Translations under genes and position numbers: made by a program
Shown here: positions 34,318-43,437 of the stretch, piece after piece
Position numbering within the stretch: the first letter of the stretch is position 1
Layout: every line of letters starts with the position of its first letter
Notes under the pieces: model-generated
Seen by the model: only the letters and a program-made list of their open reading frames with translations
Databases searched by the model: none
Told to the model about the DNA's origin: nothing
NCBI GenBank assembly: GCA_021443545.1
Contig: JABUTU010000010.1
Location: 1-64,000, forward strand
Reading direction: 5' to 3'
Source: Marinilabiliaceae bacterium
GTDB taxonomy: Bacteria; Bacteroidota; Bacteroidia; Bacteroidales; Marinilabiliaceae
DNA length: 64,000 nt

Positions 34318-34349
34318 CAAAGTTATCTCATCATTTCGGTTTAGACAAC
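34318..34349 (-). promoter_or_regulatory. Promoter of the 1,644-aa protein gene
   Basis: Minus strand: GTTG (34346-34349), 20-base spacer, TAACTTTG (34318-34325), a perfect -7 box with a weak -33 box. RNA would start near 34314, leaving about 24 bases before the ATG at 34290 and placing the upstream ATG at 34317 outside the transcript. Confidence 0.55.
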
Positions 34350-34369
34350 GGCAAGAGGCTGAAAGAGCA

Positions 34370-34400
34370 TTTCAATATTCAAAAAATAGAACTATCTTTG
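34370..34400 (+). promoter_or_regulatory. Promoter of the envelope operon
   Basis: TTTC (34370-34373), 19-base spacer, TATCTTTG (34393-34400): perfect -7 box and one mismatch in the -33 box. The leader to the ATG at 34421 would be about 16 bases. It is back-to-back with the promoter of the 1,644-aa gene. Confidence 0.65.
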
Positions 34401-34420
34401 CGTTTCAAATTATCAAAAAA

Positions 34421-34732
34421 ATGGAAGATAATAACACAAAACAACTCTCAATAAACCTGACGGAAGACGTTCGTAATGGAAAATACTCAAATCTTGCTGT
34501 GCTGACCCATAGTCATAGTGAGTTTGTGGTAGATTTCGTCAATGTCATGCCTGGTAGTGACAAAGCTAACGTTGTATCACGTATCATATTGACACCCGAC
34601 AATGCAAAACGCCTGTTGCATGCTCTTCATGATAATGTGCAGAAGTTCGAGGTTGAATTTGGAGAGATTAAACTCAATCCTCAACAACGGCATTTTTCTG
34701 CTGAGTTGACAAAACCAAAAGGAGACGCTTAA
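34421..34732 (+). CDS. DUF3467 family protein (103 aa)
   Basis: Small soluble protein of the DUF3467 family, common in Bacteroidota and of unknown biochemical role. Typical family parts are YSNLAVLTHSHSEFVVDFVN, followed by a proline and RIILTPDNAKRLLHALHDNV, then a C-terminal FGEIKL. Homologues are often seen near RNA-polymerase genes in this phylum. Here it opens an operon of envelope genes, 17 bases before the acyltransferase. Length is normal for the family. Confidence 0.92.
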   Translation: MEDNNTKQLSINLTEDVRNGKYSNLAVLTHSHSEFVVDFVNVMPGSDKANVVSRIILTPDNAKRLLHALHDNVQKFEVEFGEIKLNPQQRHFSAELTKPKGDA

Positions 34733-34749
34733 AGTAGCTATTTGACAAT

Positions 34750-35628
34750 ATGCTCTACAAGATAGGAAAAAAGCTGATATACGCTGTTTCCAAACTACCA
34801 TTTGGAGTTCTTTACGTCATTGCTGACATAATCTACTTTCTGATGTACTATGTGATACGTTATCGCATAAAGGTCGTCAGAGAGAACCTTAACATTGTTT
34901 TCCCAGAGAAGGACAAAAGTGAGAAGCGAAAGATTGAGCAACGATTCTACCGACATTTTTCCGACTACATAGCAGAGACTATAAAGGGGTTGACGATGGA
35001 TGACGAAGAGTTGATGAAACGTATGGTGATACTCAACCCAGAATTCATCAACCAATATACTAATTCGGGGCGCAGTGTTTTTGTCTACGGTGCTCATTTT
35101 GGCAATTGGGAATGGTTCACTGTCTTTCCTCTAAACTTTACTAATTGTGGAGTCCAGGCCTTCTACCAGCAACAGAGCAACAAACTGATGAACGACATAA
35201 CAGTCGAGAGCCGTTCCCGCAATAAAATAGTACCTGTAGAGAGTCACCGAGGGTTTCGTCATATGGTCGAGTGTATGAAGAGAGGCGAAAACAACGTCAC
35301 ATTAGTTCTTGGAGACCAGTCCCCTCACAGAGGAGCCAAGAAGTATTGGACCAACTTCTTCGGACAAGACACTGCATTCCTGATGGGCGTTGAGACGATA
35401 GCCAAGAGAACGAACCAGGTTCTCGTTTTCCCATCATACAAAAGTTATAGCAGAGGACACTACGAAGTCGAGATGAAACTTATTGAAGATGACCCAGCAA
35501 ACGTTGATGGATCAATTCTTATCGACCGCTTTGCAGCTTATCTTGAAGACGACATTCGTAGCATCCCTGAGCTATGGTTGTGGAGTCACAGACGATGGAA
35601 ACACAAACATGAAAATTTCCCTGACTAA
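34750..35628 (+). CDS. LpxL/HtrB-like lysophospholipid or lipid A acyltransferase (292 aa)
   Basis: Inner-membrane acyltransferase that would add a secondary acyl chain to lipid A or a related lipid. One N-terminal hydrophobic helix (FGVLYVIADIIYFLMYYVI, near residue 20) is followed by the family core. The catalytic HX4E is HFGNWEW, and later blocks are LGDQSPHRGAKKYWTNFFGQ and the basic end WLWSHRRWKHK. The length matches LpxL-type enzymes. Second gene of the operon; the LuxR-type regulator starts 10 bases after its stop. Confidence 0.93.
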   Translation: MLYKIGKKLIYAVSKLPFGVLYVIADIIYFLMYYVIRYRIKVVRENLNIVFPEKDKSEKRKIEQRFYRHFSDYIAETIKGLTMDDEELMKRMVILNPEFINQYTNSGRSVFVYGAHFGNWEWFTVFPLNFTNCGVQAFYQQQSNKLMNDITVESRSRNKIVPVESHRGFRHMVECMKRGENNVTLVLGDQSPHRGAKKYWTNFFGQDTAFLMGVETIAKRTNQVLVFPSYKSYSRGHYEVEMKLIEDDPANVDGSILIDRFAAYLEDDIRSIPELWLWSHRRWKHKHENFPD

Positions 35629-35638
35629 GCACTAAAAT

Positions 35639-36238
35639 ATGCCTCCTCAGATAGCCATAATTACAGCCAATGCCCTGACGGGGTTGGGATTACAGACGAT
35701 TCTTCAAAGCATCATGCCATCGGCACTGGTGTCGCTTTTTGCCTCTTTTGAAGAGTTGGAGAGTAGTGAGCCTGAGGTTTTCGTTCACCTATTCGTCTCG
35801 TCCGACATTTACATATCGCATCCACAATTCTTCAAAAGCTTTAAGAGCAAAACATTCGTACTGACTTGTAATACCCATGACAATCGTGTATGGCAAGGAG
35901 TCAGGACATTGGATGTCAATAAACCGCACAAGGAACTAATTGATACTTTTTCCCGCATGTTCTCACATGCACATGGCAATCGGGAGCATTTCAGTCAATT
36001 TCCTGAGGTTGAAGTGCCTGAAACAAATGACCTCCTCTCACCGCGCGAATGCGAAGTTCTGAGGGAAGCTGTCAGAGGACTTACAAACAAAGAAATTGGC
36101 GATAAACTATGCATATCCCTCCCAACTGTTATCAGCCACCGAAAGAATTTATGCGACAAATTAGGGATAAGAACATTATCTGGTTTAACCATATACGCAA
36201 TAGCAAATAACATAATCGAAACAAGCGAAATCAAATAA
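35639..36238 (+). CDS. LuxR-type transcription regulator with degenerate receiver-like domain (199 aa)
   Basis: The C-terminal LuxR helix-turn-helix is clear (residues about 133-195): LLSPRECEVLREAVRGLTNK, EIGDKLCISLPTVISHRKNL and CDKLGIRTLSGLTIYA. The N-terminal part (IAIITANALTGLGLQTILQS) looks like a response-regulator fold, but the strand that normally carries the phosphorylated Asp reads VFVHLFVSSDIYISHP and has no clear equivalent. Control may therefore not be by phosphorylation. It lies between the acyltransferase and rseP with gaps of 10 and 6 bases. A role in regulating envelope genes is inferred from position only. Confidence 0.88.
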   Translation: MPPQIAIITANALTGLGLQTILQSIMPSALVSLFASFEELESSEPEVFVHLFVSSDIYISHPQFFKSFKSKTFVLTCNTHDNRVWQGVRTLDVNKPHKELIDTFSRMFSHAHGNREHFSQFPEVEVPETNDLLSPRECEVLREAVRGLTNKEIGDKLCISLPTVISHRKNLCDKLGIRTLSGLTIYAIANNIIETSEIK

Positions 36239-36244
36239 CTTCAG

Positions 36245-37855
36245 ATGAGTACACTGACAATAACACTTCAGCTTTTGCTGAGCCTTTCTATCCTCGTTAT
36301 AACCCACGAATTTGGGCATTTCTTTTTTTCAAAACTCTTCGGAGTCAAGGTCGAGAAATTCTACATGTTCTTTGACGTATGGTTCAGCATATTCAAATAT
36401 ATTCCTGATGGACCGCATAAAGAGACATCCATCAAGGAGGGTTTCAACTTCATGAAGCATACAAGTGTGAATGAGGATATAACACCGATCAAAAAGAAAG
36501 AGTTTGACAAAAATCCTGAAAAGTACATAAAGTTAGGCAAGGATCCATTAGTCCTCGAAGAGAAAATAGAGGAGTACGATGAGGAGGTCAACGGCAAGAA
36601 GGAGACCTGGGTCAAGATAAGTCGCCGCACACTTGGTGGCTTCTCTCTGATTAACTACACTGGCAAGAAGCTATCAGAACCAAGCAAGTCATGGTGGCAC
36701 AACACCGACTTCGGACTGGGATGGCTTCCCCTCGGAGGCTATTGCGCTATAACGGGCATGGTAGATGAGACTCAAGGAGCCGACAAACTCAATCATCCCG
36801 TTCAGGACTTTGAATTTCGCGCAAAACCTGCATGGCAACGCTTACTCATCATGGTCGGTGGTGTACTCGTCAACTTCATTACAGCTCCTCTCATCTTTTG
36901 GTTCTTGCTTTTCGGATATGGAGAGAGATATATTCCTTTCAGCGACGCCCCGATGGGTCTTCAGTTTCATGAAGTTATGAAAGAGGTTGGTTTCCAAGAT
37001 GGTGATATAATCGTCTCCATTGATGGCGTTGTCACAGAGACGTATAAGGACATTGCAAATACGATACTCTTTGCTGACACTTGTACAGTTCAGATTCTGC
37101 GCAATGGCGAGAGAATGGATATTGGCATGCCAAGAGAGTTCTACCGCACCATCCTGAGTCGCGAAGTAGCACAACTATGCGCATTGCGATTCCCGACAGT
37201 TGTCGACTCTGTTGTCACACACACACCTGCTGCTGAAGCTGGACTCCTAAAAGGCGATTCCATCATAGGTGTCGACACTCTGGCAACTCCATGCTTTGCA
37301 GATTTCAGCAAGAGACTCTTCGAAATGAGTGGCAAAACGACTAAGCTCGTGATTGTCAGAAATGGAGAGAACGACACCTTATCGGTAGATATCAGCGAAA
37401 ATGGCAAGATAGGATTCTACCCTGTCAATCCTACTCATTGGTTCAATATCAAAACCCGTGAATACGAATTCTTTGAGGCCTTCCCTGCGGGCATCTCAAT
37501 GGGAATTGACAGACTCAGCAACTATGTCAAACAACTGCCTCTAATCTTCACAAAGGAGGGTGCTTCGAGCATTGGAGGATTTGGAACCATTGCAAAACTA
37601 TTCCCTGACGAATGGGACTGGAGAAGTTTCTGGGATACAACAGCACTATTAGCCATAATACTTGCCGTCATGAACATTTTGCCTATTCCAGGTCTCGATG
37701 GTGGACATATACTCTTCCTCCTCATTGAGATAATCATTGGTCGAAAAGTTCCCGACAAATGGCTGGAATATGCACAGATGATTGGCATGACCCTGCTCAT
37801 ATTGCTTGTCCTTTATGCTAATGGCAACGATATATTCAGATATCTTATCAAATAA
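36245..37855 (+). CDS. rseP: Site-2 intramembrane zinc protease RseP (536 aa)
   Basis: Cleaves membrane-embedded substrates, typically anti-sigma factors, inside the inner membrane. The zinc motif HEFGH is at residues 21-25 and the second metal-site motif NILPIPGLDGG near residue 478. Between them lie PDZ-like regions: FHEVMKEVGFQDGDIIVSID and a second after HTPAAEAGLLKGDSIIGVD. The family block FGLGWLPLGGYCAITGMVDE is present. An extra stretch of about 85 mostly charged residues (about 60-150, with KKKEFDKNPEKYIKLGKDP) separates the first helix from that block and makes the protein longer than usual (about 450). Fourth gene of the operon. Confidence 0.95.
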   Translation: MSTLTITLQLLLSLSILVITHEFGHFFFSKLFGVKVEKFYMFFDVWFSIFKYIPDGPHKETSIKEGFNFMKHTSVNEDITPIKKKEFDKNPEKYIKLGKDPLVLEEKIEEYDEEVNGKKETWVKISRRTLGGFSLINYTGKKLSEPSKSWWHNTDFGLGWLPLGGYCAITGMVDETQGADKLNHPVQDFEFRAKPAWQRLLIMVGGVLVNFITAPLIFWFLLFGYGERYIPFSDAPMGLQFHEVMKEVGFQDGDIIVSIDGVVTETYKDIANTILFADTCTVQILRNGERMDIGMPREFYRTILSREVAQLCALRFPTVVDSVVTHTPAAEAGLLKGDSIIGVDTLATPCFADFSKRLFEMSGKTTKLVIVRNGENDTLSVDISENGKIGFYPVNPTHWFNIKTREYEFFEAFPAGISMGIDRLSNYVKQLPLIFTKEGASSIGGFGTIAKLFPDEWDWRSFWDTTALLAIILAVMNILPIPGLDGGHILFLLIEIIIGRKVPDKWLEYAQMIGMTLLILLVLYANGNDIFRYLIK

Positions 37856-37866
37856 GTATTTTCCAA

Positions 37867-39045
37867 GTGAAAAGATTACTTGTCATAATTGTTGCATTAG
37901 TAGCCTCACTGAGTACAATGGCACAGAACAACTACGGGCAAAACCCGCAGGTGCCCGAGTACATCTATCAGCGTCGCATGGAACAACTTGACAAGCAGAG
38001 TCCTATCAAACTGGAGTATAATGCTCAGGTGCGTGCTTACATTGATGTTTATCTGGAGAGACGTCGCGACCACCTCTCTAATATCATAAGCCGATCAGAA
38101 CTATATTTCCCAATATTTGAAGAGTATCTTGCCAAATACAATCTTCCACAGGAACTCAAATACCTCGCCATCATCGAGTCGGCTCTCGACCCAAAGGCTA
38201 AGTCGAAATCAGGAGCTATGGGATTATGGCAGTTCTTGTACCATGCTGGTCTGATGCTCGACCTTCAGGTGACAAGCTACGAGGATGATCGTTGCGACCC
38301 ATACAAGAGCACTGACGCAGCGTGCAGATATCTCGCCTACCTGTTTCAGAACCTCAATGATTGGCAGCTCGCCCTTGCAGCATACAACGGAGGAATCGGC
38401 ACCGTGCAGAAAGCAATTGAAAGAAGTGGAGGCAAGAAGACATTTTGGGAATTAAGCCCATACCTGACGAACGAAATGAAATCGTATGTTCCAGCATTTA
38501 TCGCTGTGAACTACGTAATGAACAACTATACATTGCACAATCTGATTCCAGGCAAACCCAAATATACATTCGAGGATATAGATACCGTCTATGTCAACCT
38601 CTCTTTGGGATTTGACCAGATAAGCCGTGCCTCAGGTGTATCTCGGGAAGACTTGCAGATGCTCAATCCTCAATACATCAAAGACTTCATACCATACGAT
38701 GATATGCCACGCCCTTTGGTGCTCCCTCGCAATAACGTAAATCGCTATCTGAGAAATGAGCCACACCTAAAGCCCGATGCCGCACCCGACTTGACAGGTT
38801 ATTTCGGAGAACAACATGAGGTCAACCGCAAACATATAGTCAAGGCAGGCGAATACCTCCACAAGATAGCCATGATGTATGGAACAACCGTCGAGGATAT
38901 AATGACATGGAACTCCATGACAACTAAAGATGTCAAGATTGGACAGAATCTGACTATTGTCCAGCGAGAACCCGTCCGACAATTCTTCTTTATAGTACCG
39001 GAAATGATTGCCGATAATGCGAAGAGTGGCAAAAAAAATACTTAA
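37867..39045 (+). CDS. LysM-containing lytic transglycosylase, MltD-like (392 aa)
   Basis: Periplasmic enzyme that cuts the glycan strand of peptidoglycan. The gene starts with GTG; the peptide begins (M)KRLLVIIVALVASLSTMAQ, a signal peptide. The SLT domain spans about residues 80-220. The likely catalytic Glu104 is in YLAIIESALDPKAKSKSGA, followed by MGLWQF, and AAYNGGIGTVQKAIE marks the later conserved block. A single LysM domain is at the C-terminus (HIVKAGEYLHKIAMMYGTTV). MltD proteins often have two or more LysM domains. It starts 11 bases after rseP and its end overlaps the start of tamB. Confidence 0.93.
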   Translation: MKRLLVIIVALVASLSTMAQNNYGQNPQVPEYIYQRRMEQLDKQSPIKLEYNAQVRAYIDVYLERRRDHLSNIISRSELYFPIFEEYLAKYNLPQELKYLAIIESALDPKAKSKSGAMGLWQFLYHAGLMLDLQVTSYEDDRCDPYKSTDAACRYLAYLFQNLNDWQLALAAYNGGIGTVQKAIERSGGKKTFWELSPYLTNEMKSYVPAFIAVNYVMNNYTLHNLIPGKPKYTFEDIDTVYVNLSLGFDQISRASGVSREDLQMLNPQYIKDFIPYDDMPRPLVLPRNNVNRYLRNEPHLKPDAAPDLTGYFGEQHEVNRKHIVKAGEYLHKIAMMYGTTVEDIMTWNSMTTKDVKIGQNLTIVQREPVRQFFFIVPEMIADNAKSGKKNT

Positions 39046-42000
39046 TATCCTGCTTGTAGTCTTTCTCTCATTAGTTGGACTATGGGTTACTATTGCCCTA
39101 TTGCTGACTCTCCCACCTCTTCAAAATCAGGCTCGTCTTCAATTGCAGAACTCTCTTTCAAGTCAGCTTCATGCCCCCATATCTATTGCTGAGTTCCAAT
39201 TTTTCCCACTTAGAACAGTCAGTCTCAGACATATACGCATACTAACACCCGACAGCACATTATTTGCCTCCATCGGACGTCTGAAAGCCTCTATAGGACT
39301 CTCTTCGTTATGGCAAAACAGACTTTCCTTGAGCGGGATTGACATCGACTCCTTGAATGTACTCATCGAACAGACAAACGAAAAGCCTGTACGTTTCAAC
39401 TGTTCATTCATGATAGAAACGGACGATGCAAGGCAAGACAGTGTCGAGACAAGTCTGAATATTAGTGTTGATGATATCAGAATAACCCACTCCAACGTTC
39501 TGTACAAACCCATAGGCAAAAAGAGTCAATACATCGGCAACATCAATGTCCATATAACCGACCTCGACATTAATGAGATGCTCACCCACTTAGATGTTGA
39601 CCGTCTTGTAGCAAATATCAACGGCATTCACACTCAGATAAAATTAGAAGCCACCTATCAATCTGATACAATTCTCATCGAAGATATGGAGAGCTTTTAT
39701 GGACAATCGCATCTCATACTGAACTTCCTTGAGTATTCCAAAGATCACGTAAAAACATCAATCCATGAGCTATCACTTATGCAAGAACAAAACTCTCTTC
39801 TATTTGGCGACGAATATGCCCTGGAGAGAGTCGTTTTGAAAGGCGCTGTCGACTTGAATGGAGACGAAATACAAATTGATAATGTGACAGGCAACATAGG
39901 AGGGATAACAGCCCCTGGCAGTTTTACTATTAACGGTTCTCTCAGCGGTTGGCGCGATGTTGAGAAGTCAAGAGCCTCCTTAGATATCAGTGATATATCC
40001 ATAAAGGCAAGCGACCTCTCCCCTTTGGTTCCCAATGATATGGCGAATCTATTCGACTCGATTGCTGGTCCGTTGAGTGGACATATAAAGCTCCGAGGAA
40101 CAGATGGACTGATGGGCTTAGCTGTCAACCTTTCGTCGTCACAAGCTTCATTCTCGACAGAGACCCAGATACACATCAAAGGGTGGGACAATATCAGCTT
40201 CGATGGCAGTGTCAACTCCTCAATTATTCCCCAGAATGAAACTATAAAGCCATTGGGTGAAACATCCATTAATGCCACCTTCACTGGTCTATATGCGGGT
40301 TATGACAAAGACGACACATTCATACACTTCAGTGGCACACTTCCCTCTCTTAATATTTTCGACTATAACTACCATGACATCACAATCGATGGAATGGCAA
40401 GTAACAAAATCCAGAACCTATTGATCGACCTTCGCGATAGAAACGGAAATGCGACAGCTATCATCTCGGTTGACAAAAATTCAGATAATCCACAATATGG
40501 TCTGACGATAGGTGCTGATTCACTTCGAATTGGGCAAATGAATATAACTCCCACAATACCTGAGTCTGTTATCGATGGACAGATGAGAGCCGAGATTAAC
40601 GGCACATCCCTTGACGACCTTAGTGGCTTCATCATTGTCAACAACTTGACGATTAAGGGCAAACCAGAAGAGATAAAAACAAAAGAAATCAACATCATGA
40701 TGGGACGCAACCAGGAGGATAATGAGAAACGTCACATCAGCATAAATTCAGACTTCTTGAATGGAAAGATTGAGGGCAGATTCCTTATAAGCCACCTATT
40801 CGACAATATAAGCTGGCGTATGCATAACTGCGCTCCAGCACTCATTAAGGCTCCCCGTCAGCATACAAAGTATGACAACTACGCAACCATTGACCTCAGA
40901 TATTCCGATATACAACCATATGCGCAATACATCGACGATAACCTTCTTATCCGTGGCAATGGCAATATCACTGGTGTACTGAACAGCTATGGGGGGCCAA
41001 TGAGTCTGAATCTCAGCATAGATACTATATCATATGAAAAGTGGAAAGCAAGCCACCTGATTATTGATATTCAGATGGCTGAAAATGACTCCTGCAACAT
41101 AGACATAGCATCGAGGGAGACTTATGGTTCTGGTTTTGGGGATATAGGGGAGGTAAAATGGAGCAATACCCTGACCAACAACAGATGGGATAGTTCACTA
41201 CGGTGGAGATTAAATACTGATGAAAACAATGAACTGTCGACGCATTCTCACTTTTCAAAAAGAAACGACGGCGAGCTACGCACTCATGTTGATATCGACA
41301 GCTCAAATGTGGTTATGAGCGGACGGAACTGGGCCGTAAGCGCATCAGGTATAGACATCGCCTCTGACGCCATTGGTATACATGGGTTCAAACTCAGCAA
41401 TAGAGAGCGTTTTATATCGCTTAATGGCAAAAACTCTAAGGCCAATCCCGAAGATACACTCTCCATCTCCCTCAACAAATTTGCCATCTCTGATGTCCTT
41501 AAAACCACTCCTGACGACAAATACTCCTTGGATGGTGACGTCAATGCACTTGCATATGTTAACGATATATATGGGAAAGTAATAGTCAATTGCAATGCTG
41601 ACATATATAACTTCTACGTCGACGGTGAACGTCTTGACCATGCCTCCATAGAGACACACTGGCAACCAGAACAACAGAACCTCGACATTGGCATGAAGAT
41701 AATTACGAGAGGCAGATTATGTGCTGACGCAAAGGGAAACCTCGACATCTCGCAGAATAAGATGGACTTGATGTTCGACATTGACTCCCTGTCTATCGGT
41801 TGGCTCAACTTCTACCTCTCGACATCCATTGAAGATATGCGAGGCACCACGAGTGGTTGGCTTCGCCTGCACGGACCGCTCGACAACATAGGACTTCATT
41901 CGCGGCTATGCGTGCATAACTCAGCATTCCGCGTCAAACAGACATTTGTGGACTATACTATCGATGGAAACGACAGCATCATACTCTCTCCAAACAACAT

Positions 42001-43411
42001 GGAATTCAAACACATGCAGTTTACGGACGCGTATGGTAATCATGGCGACTTCAATGGAAACATAACGCATAACATGTTCTCAGGACTGCGGTACTATATC
42101 AATTTCGACACCAAAGACCTACTTGTCCTTGAGACAACAAAAAAAGAAAATCCCATCTACTATGGTCATGTTTTTGCGACAGGTCGTCTTGGTGTGCGAG
42201 GAACTACAGCCAATTGTCTGCTCGAAGTCAAAGCGCAATCGCGTGGCAATTCTGAATTCTATATCGTACCCTCTCAGACAAGCGATATAGGTGAGACCGA
42301 CTACATTCATTTCACCAACAAGTCGACCTATGACAACAAAAACGACAAAGGCTTCAACCTTGAGAAACAACTGGAGGGAGTAGAAGCCAACCTCGACATC
42401 GACATTCATCAAGATTCCCGCATTATAGCCATTTTCGACCCGACAACAGATAACCGTCTGGATGTTAAGGGACAGGGTCATATAGGTCTAAATATAACTA
42501 AACAGGGAGATATCCTAATGGACGGGTCATACACCATAAATAGTGGAATATACAACTTCTCATTCCAGCACATCATGAACAAACGATTCGAGATAGAACA
42601 AGGCAGTAAGGTGATGTGGAATGGAGATCCCTGGGATGCAATTGTTGACTTGAGTGCCAAATACCGCGTCAACACATCGCTCTACGATTTGATTGGCAAC
42701 TCATCGGGTATGGCAGAAGGAGCCGACCTGAAGAAGAATGTTCCAGTTCTGTGCAAACTATTCCTCACAGAACATATCATGGACCCAAACATTCGCTTCG
42801 AGATTGAGATTCCATCATCGCAAGCTCTTAACCAAACTGCTATCAATCAGTACCTATCCACAGAAGAGGAGATAAACCGACAGGTATTCTCACTTCTTAT
42901 GGCTGGTCGTTTCTACACTAATGAGAATAACAATGCTAATAATACTGCAACTGGCTCAACTAATGCTTCTGACTATATTGGCACGACTCTATCTGAGCTG
43001 GTTTCCAACCAGTTGAGTAGCTACATCTCACAGAACAAATACAATGTCAATTTAGGAGTCAACTACCGACGTGGCGATGATGTCATGAACGAAGAGTACG
43101 GAGTAAATGCACAGACAGACGTACTTGGTGGCAAGATTATTCTCTCAGGTAGTGTCGGCTATGGACGAGATGCCTCAGCCGATGCACAGAAGGAGGGTAA
43201 CTTCATCGGAGACTTCGATGTCGAGGTTAAACTGAACGAAAGCGGCACCCTCAGAGCAAAAGCCTATACCCATTCCAACAACGATGTCATATACGAGACA
43301 TCTCCTACAACACAAGGTATCGGCATCTCCTACCAGGAGTCGTTCGACCACGTCAGAGAATTATTCCGAAAGTATTTTGGCTGGCTTCGTCGCAAGAAAG
43401 AGGAAAAGTAG
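39017..43411 (+). CDS. tamB: TamB-like translocation and assembly protein (1,464 aa)
   Basis: Large inner-membrane-anchored, periplasm-spanning protein of the AsmA/TamB group, implicated in outer-membrane protein assembly and phospholipid traffic. The first ATG in frame (39017) gives MRRVAKKILNILLVV and an N-terminal helix (residues about 5-30); the frame is open 3 codons further to a TTG. The rest is repeated beta-strand. The C-terminal DUF490/TamB domain contains IFDPTTDNRLDVKGQGHIG, GSYTINSGIYNFSFQ and YGVNAQTDVLGGKIILSGSV. The start overlaps the transglycosylase gene by 29 bases, showing tight coupling. No TamA/BamA-like gene is in the window. Confidence 0.93.
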   Translation: MRRVAKKILNILLVVFLSLVGLWVTIALLLTLPPLQNQARLQLQNSLSSQLHAPISIAEFQFFPLRTVSLRHIRILTPDSTLFASIGRLKASIGLSSLWQNRLSLSGIDIDSLNVLIEQTNEKPVRFNCSFMIETDDARQDSVETSLNISVDDIRITHSNVLYKPIGKKSQYIGNINVHITDLDINEMLTHLDVDRLVANINGIHTQIKLEATYQSDTILIEDMESFYGQSHLILNFLEYSKDHVKTSIHELSLMQEQNSLLFGDEYALERVVLKGAVDLNGDEIQIDNVTGNIGGITAPGSFTINGSLSGWRDVEKSRASLDISDISIKASDLSPLVPNDMANLFDSIAGPLSGHIKLRGTDGLMGLAVNLSSSQASFSTETQIHIKGWDNISFDGSVNSSIIPQNETIKPLGETSINATFTGLYAGYDKDDTFIHFSGTLPSLNIFDYNYHDITIDGMASNKIQNLLIDLRDRNGNATAIISVDKNSDNPQYGLTIGADSLRIGQMNITPTIPESVIDGQMRAEINGTSLDDLSGFIIVNNLTIKGKPEEIKTKEINIMMGRNQEDNEKRHISINSDFLNGKIEGRFLISHLFDNISWRMHNCAPALIKAPRQHTKYDNYATIDLRYSDIQPYAQYIDDNLLIRGNGNITGVLNSYGGPMSLNLSIDTISYEKWKASHLIIDIQMAENDSCNIDIASRETYGSGFGDIGEVKWSNTLTNNRWDSSLRWRLNTDENNELSTHSHFSKRNDGELRTHVDIDSSNVVMSGRNWAVSASGIDIASDAIGIHGFKLSNRERFISLNGKNSKANPEDTLSISLNKFAISDVLKTTPDDKYSLDGDVNALAYVNDIYGKVIVNCNADIYNFYVDGERLDHASIETHWQPEQQNLDIGMKIITRGRLCADAKGNLDISQNKMDLMFDIDSLSIGWLNFYLSTSIEDMRGTTSGWLRLHGPLDNIGLHSRLCVHNSAFRVKQTFVDYTIDGNDSIILSPNNMEFKHMQFTDAYGNHGDFNGNITHNMFSGLRYYINFDTKDLLVLETTKKENPIYYGHVFATGRLGVRGTTANCLLEVKAQSRGNSEFYIVPSQTSDIGETDYIHFTNKSTYDNKNDKGFNLEKQLEGVEANLDIDIHQDSRIIAIFDPTTDNRLDVKGQGHIGLNITKQGDILMDGSYTINSGIYNFSFQHIMNKRFEIEQGSKVMWNGDPWDAIVDLSAKYRVNTSLYDLIGNSSGMAEGADLKKNVPVLCKLFLTEHIMDPNIRFEIEIPSSQALNQTAINQYLSTEEEINRQVFSLLMAGRFYTNENNNANNTATGSTNASDYIGTTLSELVSNQLSSYISQNKYNVNLGVNYRRGDDVMNEEYGVNAQTDVLGGKIILSGSVGYGRDASADAQKEGNFIGDFDVEVKLNESGTLRAKAYTHSNNDVIYETSPTTQGIGISYQESFDHVRELFRKYFGWLRRKKEEK

Positions 43412-43437
43412 GGGAGCTGCAAATTCTTTAAGTTGCC

